Assembly (NCBI RefSeq): GCF_037975245.1
Contig: NC_092567.1
Coordinates: forward strand, 2,589,214-2,653,213
Reading direction: 5' to 3'
DNA: 64,000 bases
Source: Apostichopus japonicus
Lineage: Eukaryota; Echinodermata; Holothuroidea; Aspidochirotida; Stichopodidae
Numbering within the stretch: position 1 is the first letter of the stretch; each line of letters opens with the position of its first letter. This document shows, in pieces, positions 1-9,948 of this stretch. The position numbers and the translations under genes were made by a program. Under the pieces are notes generated by a model. The model saw only the letters and a program-made list of their open reading frames with translations. It was not told the origin of the DNA and ran no database searches.

Positions 1-1332
1 AATGTAGTCTAACCATCGGTTTGGAAAAAAAAAAAAAAAAAAATTGCTGAAAATCGGCAGTTGTTTGGAAGGTGTATGCTATGTCTTAAAGAGGGAATGT
101 TGTATTTTACGAACACCGTTGCTGTGGCGATGGATTGAAGGTTTTAACTTCGATTACTTTCAGCGGTATAATGGCTTCGTATTTGGTGTGGGTGAATTTA
201 TACACACACGAAAAAATACATGACTAAAGGAAAGGGCACCTTCAGTAGAAGTAAACCTGTGTTTTCTATTTCAGTTGATGGGTTATTCGTTTTTCGTCAT
301 ATATTTGGTGGATTGACGTTATTTACTGAACGATCGCAAATTTTGGCAATTAAACTTCAATAAACTTCTGGAGTTTAATTTGTGGAGATTAATTTTCTGT
401 GGAGCGATGAAATGGCCTTTGGCCAACAGCATCGAAGTTGATGATGATGAATTTGCTATACGGTCGCAGCTAACTAGGGAGAGGGTAATTGTGCTTACTT
501 GATCCTGATAAATGTTTACAACCTTTTCCGTAAACAAAATATCAAACTTTGGAAAAGCGCCCCTTTAAACCTTTAAAAAGCCCTCGTAAATACATTAAGG
601 GGGCATTTTTAACTTTTCATTTTCCAAAACAGCCCCCCAGAGCCAAATGTAAATTCCTACCCAGCATTGCAAGTGATGCACTATATTTATGCCAAATTTA
701 GCTGGTAAAAATAAAGCGTAAATATGCAACGAACTAATTTATTATGAATTAGCAATCATCGTTTAAGCTCAGGGTTCCATGCCTCAATTAAAACAGACAA
801 TGGATTGGCCGTATGCAGCACTGTAGGCCCGGGCCTACACTTTTTTGGCCAAGTTTTTTTATTTTTTTAAAACACCCATAACTCAAATCCATAAGCTTGC
901 TAGACGAGTTTTAGAGTCTAGACAGGAAAAACTATTGAAATGAACAAAGCAAGAATATGGCTAAATTAGGTGACCTATTCTTTTGTCATCTAGGCTGTCA
1001 TTTCTATCACGTGCCGTTTCATTCAACACTCTACCCGCCGAAAAAGACTAGGATCCGATCTTGTCAGTTTTTTAACATCTAGTTCAGAACCCATTTACGC
1101 AGATAATATTTCAGTTGAGAAACATTCCGGAGTCAAATGGGCCTATCGTTGATTAACAGACTTTATGGAGCTGCAGCACTTTGTCGCCTGTTGTTACTGG
1201 CTTACTCTGTACATGTACCTTGCTAATTTTAAATATATTATGTAGTATAGAATTAAGTACTTTTTTAACTTGTTTGTTTCTTGTTGTTTAAAAGTGATAT
1301 TGAATGAGGTGTCTCAAGTTACCAAGAGGCCA
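1..1332. other. Non-coding stretch with an 18-bp palindrome
   Basis: No supportable gene is visible. The stretch is AT-rich with an A-run near its start. A perfect palindrome TGTAGGCCCGGGCCTACA lies at 822-839 and resembles the end of a DNA transposon, but no partner end was found. The 72-codon minus-strand open frame at 319-537 has no recognisable domain and is not called. Confidence 0.6.
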
Positions 1333-1335
1333 GGG

Positions 1336-1487
1336 AACCAAAATGAACACTCAGGAAGGGCCGCTTCCTGCCATCTGGGGGGTTTGTAAAACCAAAAATG
1401 TTCTTGTACGCTCCGCGCCAACCAATGGTGGCGCTCCGCTCAGATAGTCGTGCCTACAACTTTGAAAATCCTGGCTACGCCCCTGGT
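1336..1487 (-). repeat. Copy of dispersed GC-rich repeat (family G)
   Basis: Read on the minus strand it starts like CAGGGGCGTAGCCAGG and continues with a core of the form GCGCCACCAT..GTTGGCGC..GAGCGTAC, then CCCCCAGAT and a CTTCCTGAG block. The same core appears at 29.5, 30.5, 57.5 and 63.8 kb. GCGCCA and TGGCGC flank an 8-nt loop and form a small hairpin. The termini resemble those of non-autonomous DNA transposons; no coding potential is visible. Confidence 0.7.
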
Positions 1488-2044
1488 ACTAATACTGTTG
1501 GCAAAATGTAACATTGTGAAAAGTCACGAAAACATTGACCGATTGTGTTTAATAATTTTACCCCTCCCCCAGGACGGGGAATGTCAACTGTTCAGATATT
1601 AGCCATTTTGACTCAATGGGAAATTTCTTAGAGGAAACACTGGTACTGACACAGTGTGTCTAAATGTCGGTTGTACCTTTCAAACCACTATACAATTCAT
1701 AACACACAAACAAAGTTATAAAAAATGATCAAATCAAATTTATCTCTGATGGTCATTGTAGTTGCAAGTTACGTAAGAATTTGGTAAAATTATAAGATAC
1801 AAAATGGATATTAGAATGAAACAAATTAGATATGGGTTTTTTTTTTTTTTGACAAAACGAAGACATGTTGTAATGCATGGCTGTTACAATATAAGGTGTT
1901 TTGCAAAGAAAACAACAAAACATAGTGTAAGGTCCGTGTTAATACTCCCTAGTATAGGATGACGGAACGATTAGCAAATATTGACTTAGCCAAGTTAATC
2001 GCGTGGTACAGCTTATCGAATGGTTGACCAACTGTATTCTTTCA

Positions 2045-2300
2045 CATTGCCTATATCATTATGCAAACAGATCTCTCATTACCTATGTTCATTTTACAAA
2101 CATATCTCTAATTACCTTTGTTAATTAAACAAACAGATCTCCCATTACCTATGTTCAGTAAACAATGACATATATCATTACCTATGTTCATGAAACAAAC
2201 AAACATATCTCTAATTACCTTTGTTAATTAAACAAACATATCTCTCATTACCTATGTTCATTAAACAAACATATATCTAATTATCTTTGTTTAATCACAT
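2045..2300 (+). repeat. 33-bp minisatellite, about 7 units
   Basis: The unit is about 33 bp and centres on ATTACCTATGTTCATTAAAC followed by AAACATATCTCTC. Some units read CCTTTGTTAATTAAAC instead, giving a partly alternating pattern. The duplicate block at 44826-44940 has only about 3.5 units, so the array changed size after duplication. Confidence 0.9.
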
Positions 2301-3892
2301 GAATGGTAAAATCGATAAAAGAAAGCAAAAAGAAAACAAAAGAAAAGGGAATGAAGGAAAAACAATAAAATATCGCAATTTATGGAAACATTTAAAAACA
2401 ATGTGTCATATCGCATAAAATATATAAAAAAGAATCCAACTTTTCATGAAAGGAGATTTAAATTTAATTTTTAGCAATTTGCTAGTGGAAGATTACCACC
2501 AAAATGGTTACGATATTTTGTGCAAAATGAGGAGATATAATGAAAGGACATGCTCGTTTGTTTGCAAGATTCTTTTAAGCTTGGGCAATTAAAGCCAACA
2601 CAAGAAATTGCAATGACGTGGTAACCAAAAAATTGCGATATTTTTATGAAATTTTGACAATGTGCAAAATGTTCTGAAATAAATTGCCATTATAAAACCT
2701 ATGATCAAATGTTTCCATTGGATTGTTGAACAACTATTGGTCTCAGCCATGAGTAAACTACAAGACCTACCATATATAGAAGTACGATCATTGATTTCAA
2801 GCTTCAGTACACAAAATGTTCAGATTGTCATTATCTTGTTCGAATTATTATTGAGTGACGTAACAGACATGTCACTGTATTGTCTTTTATCGGCTGTAAT
2901 GTAACTTAAGGGAAGATACATAACTAAAGTATACATGAATATAAACGCCTATAGCCCGCGTAGTAATAAGATAAAATATAGTACAATAGAGAGCCGATCA
3001 TTATATTTAAGTGAACTGATTTAAAAATAGTAATGTTATGCAATGATCATTATATTACGTAATATACACGTTATCGTAAACCATACAAAATATTATGTTT
3101 ACAGTTGGCTTTAAATTCCATAGATTACAGAATCAACCATGAACAATGAACAAAGGCAAAATCATAAAAAAAACACAAACCACCCAAGCAAAAACAAATA
3201 TAAAATTAGTAGCTGTAAGTGAATGTAAATGATGCAGAAAATGTCATTACTTGCAACAAAACTGCTACAGGAAATATTTAAGCTAAATGAGAAAAGAAAA
3301 CCTAAATAAATGACGTCATTTTAACTGGAAAAGTCTTGAAGTTCGATATACACCAAAACTTCGATATAACAGATCACTCATAGATTAATATGCAATTGCT
3401 GACCTATGATAGAGATCATAGTGACTCTAACACTTATATGTATTTCCAATAGATCACTTTATGAAAAAAGCAAAGAGTAAAAGAATATATATACAAGTTT
3501 TAAATGGTTTCGAAGTCAATAACAAAATACGTATAAGTTTAATTGTAATTGTCGGAATGACAGAAGTAAGCATGGAAGGTTAAATCATTTCACTGAGAAG
3601 TTACATTGGTAGATTATACAACCATCTTCACAATTGACTTATTCTCTCTGAAATATATACAATTGATATCACATTAATCTGAAGACACATCAATCCGCAC
3701 CCCCTCCCCCACCCCCTCCCACCCCAAGTTTCACAAATTTCAGAGTGATTATTCTGATCCGTCTTGGACGCTGAAAACGTTACATTAAAATATGACAAAT
3801 GGGTCTCCTAACTTTTAGTTAGCACGGTAGGACCAATCGATTGGTATATTCAAATTAAAAGTTCCCATTAACAAGCTTGGCTTTATTACAGT

Positions 3893-4085
3893 AGCTGGGA
3901 GGAGGCCTTGGCTCTGGTGAGGGATAAGGGGCCTTCTAGATTAGGAATCAGGTGATCAGAGTGCTTGCGAGCTAAACCAGTCCGCAGTGTACAGCACAGT
4001 CACGTGGTGGTCGCTAATTTAGATGGATTCTCCCGGGAGGGTGATCTCAGGTCTTGGGCGGTCAAGCACTCTGCCGTCTAATATT
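3893..4085 (+). repeat. SINE-like repeat, shared with 7585-7810
   Basis: It begins CTGGGAGGAGGC and runs through a GAGTGCTTGCGAGC block. The same succession of blocks occurs inverted at 7585-7810 and, with an internal deletion, in the duplicate at 46548-46660. tRNA-derived origin is suspected from the promoter-box-like GGC..AG..GCTTG block, but no clear A box/B box pair could be proved. Confidence 0.4.
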
Positions 4086-4200
4086 TTCTGTTTTGCTTCT
4101 TGATTTATTTCTGCTTCCAAACGTTGAAGGTAACTGTCTGTACTTATGCCTACCGTATTAAATGTTGTCCACTTTCATATATTTTTCGGTTCCTCCTACA

Positions 4201-4510
4201 ATGTTCCCTACCTGCAGGGGCTGCATTCCGTCCATCTCGAACAGGATTACATCCCATACCTATATCATATCAAGTATTTTCATATCAAATTGTTTTCGCA
4301 TCAAATTTCAATCATAAGGTCCCCGGTTCAAGTCACTCCCAGAGTAAAGTATGTCGTCCAGTTACAGAGTTGTTGACAATTGACAATTCATAATCATGTA
4401 AGTTAAATATGAATGTAAGAGACTGTCTTCGGTCAGCTTGCGGGTTTGATAAGCCAATGAGGCTTCTTCGCGAGTTCCTGCTTGCAGGAGGATCTAAAAT
4501 ACATACATAC
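4201..4510 (+). mobile_element. SINE-like insertion absent from duplicate D1b
   Basis: D1b reads straight through this point (about 46787) from the CATCCTACA sequence into AT-rich DNA, while D1a contains about 300 extra bases. The insert has a B-box-like GGTTCAAGTCACTCC near 4328 and a structured 3' part (GCGAGTTCCTGCTTGCAGGAGG). It ends in ATACATACATAC, a short tandem tail typical of LINE-mobilised SINEs. A relic of the same family lies inverted at about 37345-37430. The two small plus-strand open frames here are incidental. Confidence 0.6.
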
Positions 4511-4894
4511 AAATTGGAAATAAAGGACATATAAAAAAGTAAAGCATCGTGAGATGAAAAAAGTGTAAAAAGAGAGGGTGTAAAAAACTTACAAAAATAA
4601 CACAAAATATGAACCAATAATAGATGTTGAAGAAGTTAAGAAATCAGGATGAATAATTGATTAATATATAATACATAATTAAACAAATAAAAATGGTCAA
4701 GTTCATTTAATTTGACCACCAATTGGTGCATTATGGGTCAACTTGTTATTTTATGAATCTTGGGTCAACTTGGCATTTCAATTATTTGGCGGTAGCGTAG
4801 GGTGTGGTTTAACGGTTAACTATACATTCATCGTAAATAAACATTAAAGAACTGAGACAAGAATAACACTCATTGCCTATGATTTTAGAACTGT

Positions 4895-5592
4895 TTAGTG
4901 TTATAATTACGTAACATCAGTATAGTATTACCATTACGTAACATCAGTATGGTATTACCATTACGTAATATCAGTATGGTATTACCATTACGTAACATCA
5001 GTATGGTATTACTATTACGGAACATCAGTATGGTACACCATTACGTAACATCAGTTTGGTATTACCATTACGTAACATCAGTATGGTATTACCATTACGT
5101 AACATCAGTATGGTACACCATTACGTAACAATAGTATGGTATTACCATTACGTTACATCAATATTGTATTACCATTACGTAACATCAGTATGGTATTACC
5201 ATTACGTAATATCAGTATGGTATTACTATTACGTAACATCAGTATGGTATTGTCATTACGTAACATCAGTATGGTACACCATTACGTAACATCAGTATGG
5301 TATTACCATTACGTAACATCAGTATGGTATTACCATTACGTAACATCAGTATGGTATTACTATTACGTAACATCAGTATGGTATTGTCATTACGTAACAT
5401 CAGTATGGTACACCATTACGTAACATCAGTATGGTATTACCATTACGTAACATCAGTATGGTATTACCATTACGTAACATCAGTATGGTATTACCATTCC
5501 GTAACATCAGTATGGTATTACTATTACGGAACATCAGTATGGTACACCATTACGTAACATCAGAATGGTATTACCATTACGTAACATCCGTT
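4895..5592 (+). repeat. 27-bp minisatellite with a 134-bp higher-order unit (about 26 copies)
   Basis: The 27-bp unit contains CCATTACGTAACATCAGTATGG. Variant units (TATTACC, TATTACT, TATTGTC and the 26-bp TACACC form) recur as a five-unit block of 134 bp, visible as identical steps from 5163 to 5297 to 5431. Because 27 is divisible by three and the unit has no stop, the array creates several artefactual open frames that read as a nine-residue repeat MVLPLRNIS. Each unit holds the palindrome TTACGTAA. Confidence 0.97.
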
Positions 5593-6173
5593 GAACTCTT
5601 TCTGAGGAGTATATTCTGAGTAAATTTAGCAAACTATATCATCAGTTAATCCGTGTCATGTAACAAGGGATTATACATTCACTATATTAAATATCAGTAG
5701 TTGATCTGTTTAATGTAATACATTCAATATATTATTAAGCTTTACTTAATCATTTCAAATTCATAACCTGATCGTTACCTACATTCACTATGATATTACG
5801 CAAATGACATTAGATCTGTATGATAAAGAACATGATAACGTATTCTCTATGTTATAAAACAGCAGTCAATCCGTTCCATATGTCACGTGATTGAACAATC
5901 GCTATATAACGAAATCGCACTTAATGCGTTCTATACGACACGTGTCCACAGAAAATAATGAGTTTATTCAAAGCTTATAGACGAGCATCGTTGATAATTA
6001 ATATCTACTCCCAAAATAAGATCAATAATCAGAAAGGAAAAGACGGTTAACTAAATACAACAGTCTGCTATGACATCTTCAGAGACGTTACTGAGAAGAA
6101 TGTCAGACTATATGCACTCTCTCTTCACATCCCTCCGCTCTCCACTCCCAGTTGTCTCGCTCTCTCTCGCCAC

Positions 6174-6255
6174 CTCTTTGTCTGTGTCTCTTGACTAGTA
6201 CACGTTAGACAATCTCCTGTTCCTCGTGGTGATAACTCTAGTTCAAATATGTAAC
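6174..6255 (-). CDS. Candidate internal exon, D1a copy
   Basis: On the minus strand a pyrimidine-rich tract ending TTTCTGTCTTTCTAG precedes an open block starting GTTACATATTTG. In the only fully open frame (two leading bases) it reads YIFELELSPRGTGDCLTCTS and continues. A weak donor AAAGAG|GTGGCG gives 82 nt; without it the frame runs on to a stop about 40 bases further. The D1b copy (48203-48284) has exactly the same length with no indels, and it looks better conserved than flanking DNA. Of six base differences at most one is silent, which does not support purifying selection on the protein. Function is unknown. Confidence 0.3.
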
Positions 6256-6361
6256 CTAGAAAGACAGAAAATGATTACTATTAAAAAGGGTTATCACCTC
6301 CACGAACTGTTGCAGTTAATGAAGGGATGAAAGAAAACAACATATACTAAGGGAGATATAT

Positions 6362-7128
6362 GCTAGACATAGTAACAGGCATCACCTGCTACACAGACTG
6401 AAGGAGCTCCCTGCTACACAGAATAACAAGCATCACCTGTTACACATTCTAACAGAGATGCCTGCTACACAGAATAACATACATCACCTGCTACACATAC
6501 TAACGGAGGTCTCTGCGACACATAATAAAAGGCATCACCTGTTACACAGAATAACAGGCATCGCCTGCTACACAGAATAACGGAGATCCCTGCTACACAG
6601 AATATAATGCATCACCTGCTACACAGAATGACGAGATCCCTGCTACATAGAATAACAGGGATCTACTGCTACACATACTGACAGAGATCCCTGCTACACA
6701 GAATAACAGTCATCACCTGCTACAAATACTAACAGAGATCCCTGCTACACAGAATAACATGCATCATCTGTTACACATACTGGCAGAGATCCCTGCTACA
6801 CAGAATAAAATGCATCACCTGCTACACAAAATGACGAGATCCCTGCTGAACATAATAACAGGCATCACCTGCTACACAGACTGATGAATATCCCTGCTAC
6901 TAAGAATAACAGGCATCACCTGCTACACAGACTAATGGAGAACTCTGCTACACAGAATATTTGGGATCATTTGCCACACAGACTGACAGAGATCCCTGCT
7001 ACTATGAATAACAGGCATCACCTGCTACACAGACTGACGAAGATCCCTGCTACTTAGAATAACAGGCATCACCTGCTACACAGACTAATGGAGATCCCTG
7101 CTACACAGAATATTTGGGATCATTTGAG
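6362..7128 (+). repeat. 51-bp dimeric minisatellite (about 15 copies)
   Basis: The unit is two related half-units: about 26 bp ending CATCACCTGCTACACAG and about 25 bp ending GAGATCCCTGCTACACAG. Both halves share CCTGCTACACAG, so the 51-mer is probably a diverged dimer. The array lies just downstream (plus strand) of the candidate exon, as it does in D1b. Confidence 0.97.
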
Positions 7129-7129
7129 C

Positions 7130-7580
7130 TCTTCTAGCTCAAAATCTAAACGGTCATGGGGCAAAAGTTGAATGTGCTGTGATAGGCCAAGCCATGTGGG
7201 TAGGATATGTCAGTTGAAAACTTCTATCATGCTCTAGCGGCTTTGGAAAGCGACCAAATTTTAGTGTGTAAGTCAACGGATTAATTAATGTAGTGAAACA
7301 CAGGGAGACTGACTTGTGTCTGCATAATTGGGCAATCTTATGGAACGCCATATGTAAAATAAATAACAAACCGCGCGTACAGATTTGTTCGTTGTTCAGT
7401 TATCAATGCATGGTCAGAATGAAAACTCCTGATCGAGCTGTGAAAGGTACGGCTCCTGCAGGCTAATTAGAATATTCTTTTGTATTAAAACAGACAATAA
7501 AAGCTTGGTAAATCGATAATGGAGAGGAAGACAAGCAACACACACATTTTGAAAGCTTTTAGTGAATAATGGAAACTACT
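7130..7580. other. Non-coding spacer
   Basis: Apparently single-copy DNA with no gene and no clear repeat. D1 homology stops at about 7130. The 71-codon minus-strand frame at 7154-7369 has no domain and is not supported. Confidence 0.5.
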
Positions 7581-7584
7581 TAGT

Positions 7585-7810
7585 TAATATATAATAGGAG
7601 GTTGCTCCAGACCTGCAAAACCCACCCTGCCGTGATGTATCCTTACGCTAAGAAAAAAAGAAAGAAAAAAGAAAATTAGTTTCCGGTGACTAGGCTGTAC
7701 CCCATAGGAGGAATATTCTTCGGGGGTTTGACTCACAAGCCCTCTAGCCACCGGGCCCCTAAACAAGGGGTCCCCTCCAACTGCCAGGGCTGAAGCCTCC
7801 TCCCAGTTTA
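7585..7810 (-). mobile_element. SINE-like repeat
   Basis: Read on the minus strand it begins CTGGGAGGAGGCTTCAGCC and continues through CCCCTTGTTTAGGGGCCCGG, GGTGGCTAGAGGGCTTGTGA and GTCAAACCCCCG. The order of blocks matches the repeat at 3893-4085. GGTGGCTAGAGGGC and GAGTCAAACCCC are reminiscent of tRNA A and B boxes. It abuts the truncated RTE element, which may be a separate insertion. Confidence 0.45.
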
Positions 7811-7872
7811 TTATTTTTAATGTATCTAGGGAACATCTGCATTTTTTTATTACATTATTAGATACAAAATCT

Positions 7873-8697
7873 TGACTCAGGTCTGAAGATGGGCAACATG
7901 TGTATAAACAACATCCGTTATGCCGATGACACCACTCTCATAGAAATGGACCTTGACAGCCTACAGGAGGCCACCAACAAACTTCAAGAAGCATGCACAA
8001 TATGGGGAATGAAAATCAATCCAACAAAGTGTAAAATAATGTCTGAAGACACCAAAGATGTTCTCCTTAACCGAGTACCTGTTGAGAAAGTTGACAACTT
8101 TGTCTTCCTAGGCAGCAATGTCCCCTCAATGGAAGAAGACGTCAAACGCCGCATAAGGTTGGCTTCCTGGGCTTTTGGAAGACTGAAAAATACCATCTGG
8201 TCAAACCATGACATCACCAGATCCCTGAAAGTAAGGATTTACCAGGCCCTCATTCTGCCAATAGCAACATACAGTTCTGAATCCTGGGCACTCCGTGAAA
8301 AAGATCGTCATCGACTTGATGTCTTTGAAATGAGATGTCTCAGAGCAATACTGGGTGTCTCCATCCTGGATAAAGTGAGGAACAACACCATCAGACAAAG
8401 GCTGAATGTAACAACTACCATCAATGCTGCAATCTGCAAGAGACGCCTGAAATGGGCCGGCCATGTCTTTAGGATGCCGGAGCATCGGCTTCCATACCAA
8501 GCATTCAAGAATGACTTCAGCAAGCCAAGACCTCCAGGACGACCACCTTCAAGATGGAAGGACCTGATCCAGAAAGACCTAGGTATGACAACGCAAGCTG
8601 CTGAAAGATGCGCAGCAGATAGACCAGATTGGAGGAGGATTACTCGCCAGAGGGCAAAGGGACACAGCGTCCTACGCACCTAAGTCAGTCAGTCAGG
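7873..8697 (+). mobile_element. 5'-truncated RTE-type non-LTR retrotransposon
   Basis: Recognisable coding begins about five codons before the start at 7889, just upstream of the catalytic YADD box, and everything 5' of that (endonuclease and most of the RT) is missing. After the stop at 8681-8683 the element ends almost at once in AGTCAGTCAGTCAG, a short tandem tail. Truncation at the 5' end with a minimal 3' UTR and a simple tandem tail is the usual signature of target-primed insertion by RTE-group elements. Confidence 0.92.
7889..8683 (+). pseudogene. RTE-type reverse transcriptase, C-terminal fragment
   Basis: The open frame of 264 codons is undamaged but lacks the N-terminal two-thirds of a normal RTE ORF2. 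Residues 8-16 contain NIRYADDTT, the metal-binding YADD box of RT motif C. The NPTKCKIM and VFLGS blocks of the palm/thumb boundary follow. The C-terminal part has the RRLKWAGHVFRM block and a proline/arginine-rich RPPGRPPSRW stretch typical of RTE-like ORF2 proteins. The ATG used here is only the first methionine after the truncation, not a native start. Without the APE endonuclease and the first catalytic aspartate motif it cannot support retrotransposition. The absence of internal stops suggests a recent insertion. Confidence 0.93.
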
Positions 8698-9240
8698 GAA
8701 CAATTTTTTGGGAACAAGTTTTATGAATGAAGTATTCAAGCAAGAGATATTGGATTAGGGGGTCTAGGAGAAGGGTGTTTATTAAACATTTTGTGTTTGA
8801 AATAATTATTTCATCAAATAGTGTTTGCTGCTTCTAGGAGCGCTGTGGTAGCAATGTAACTGGTGTTGTTAAGGCAGACTACTCCATATTCCCTTAACAA
8901 CTCATCTTCCATAATCGTACAGGTCGAAATTGAGTCCAAGGTTAGCAGCAAAATACCTCAGCATTTTCTGCTGTCATGTGTTTTTGTTTTCATGTTGGTT
9001 CTATTCTTGCATGATCATGAAAACTAAAAAGTGCATACACTGTTGGTTCTTTGAGTTTGCAATACAGCATAGTTTATATCTAGTGATAAGTTCAACGATC
9101 TATTGCATAAACATATCTGGACAGTATTGATTTAATGACAATCCAAACCTATGAACTGATGATGACGTGAGTATGTATATGCAGAGCCGTATAAACATAT
9201 ATGGCTCTGTGCATTTGCTTTACAGTGTGTGTGCGCACTG
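8698..9240. other. Non-coding spacer with a 10-bp inverted repeat
   Basis: No gene is supportable. GTTGTTAAGG (8865-8874) and CCTTAACAAC (8892-8901) form a perfect 10-bp stem with a 17-nt loop. Confidence 0.5.
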
Positions 9241-9500
9241 CCTTCTTGAACACCAATTTCTCTAAAACTGTATCATTGGCAACCATTATACTAGTTAACA
9301 TGTTGGCTTCCCATATTACACAGGGACCTTATTGACTTTATTGGAGGTCAAGAGTCATCTTAAGTCAACAGGATAACACAATGAAGACCGTGTACCTACT
9401 TTATCTCAAGAACGGAAACATGTAGGTTACCCATGCTGAATTGGACAAACCCCTTGATATTAGTTAAGGCCAAAGTCATCTGACGTCAACTGGCTCAAAT
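9240..9500 (+). repeat. Degenerate two-unit tandem repeat (about 120 bp)
   Basis: Two diverged units each run through a 'tatctcaagaac'-like block and a 'ttattgactt' or 'cttgatatt' block, then end in GGTCAAGAGTCATCTTAAG or GGCCAAAGTCATCTGACG followed by TCAAC. Similarity is by eye only. Confidence 0.45.
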
Positions 9501-9948
9501 GTGAAAACGTTGTGACCATTGTAGATGTCGGAAAATAGAGACGTCGGAACATAGGGATGTCACCAACTCCAGGTATAGCGGCATGGGGTAAAACCTTGGG
9601 AAACGTCCAAACTAGGTTCACGGAAAATATTCCGCTATTTTGTATTAAACATATTCTCAGTATAACAAACACTGTTCCTCTGTTCATAATAACGGAATAG
9701 TTTTCAGGGCGTATTCAATTCAATTCAATTCAATTCATAAGACTTTATTTCAATCTCTCGCATTAAAGTATGCAATTATGACAATAGACGTGGGTAAATG
9801 TACAAGAGAACAAGAGATTGAGGAGTGCCAACAAGAAGCTCTGCAGAGCTTGTTTACGTTGACACCCCTTTACAAATAAAACATAGAAAGAAAGCTTAAG
9901 TATACAGAGAACACAGAACAAAGATGGCAAAGAAAGGAAAATACAAAA

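Larger units (their letters stand above)
1640..7130 (+). repeat. Segmental duplication D1, copy a
   Basis: This 5.5-kb block aligns in the same orientation with 44410-49635. Anchors include the stretch beginning ATGTCGGTTGTACCTTTC (about 1663 and 44432), the block around ATGATCAAATGTTTCC (2701 and 45355), the same 27-bp and 51-bp minisatellites, and the block before them around 5880 and 47820. Unique parts look roughly 80-90% identical by eye. The arrays differ in copy number, and copy a carries an extra SINE-like insertion of about 300 bp near 4201-4510. The block also holds a candidate minus-strand exon (6174-6255). Confidence 0.95.

Noticed and set aside
4300-4345. tRNA gene suggested by GGTTCAAGTCACTCC
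   Set aside because: Only a B-box-like word is present; no cloverleaf or A box at proper spacing. Treated as part of a SINE-like repeat.
5056-5619. Several 62-95 codon frames reading as MVLPLRNIS repeats
   Set aside because: Produced by a stop-free 27-bp tandem unit; the frames shift at the 26-bp variant units and the opposite strand is equally open in the D1b array.
8201-8679. Minus-strand frames of 99 and 123 codons
   Set aside because: Antisense shadows of the RTE reverse transcriptase.
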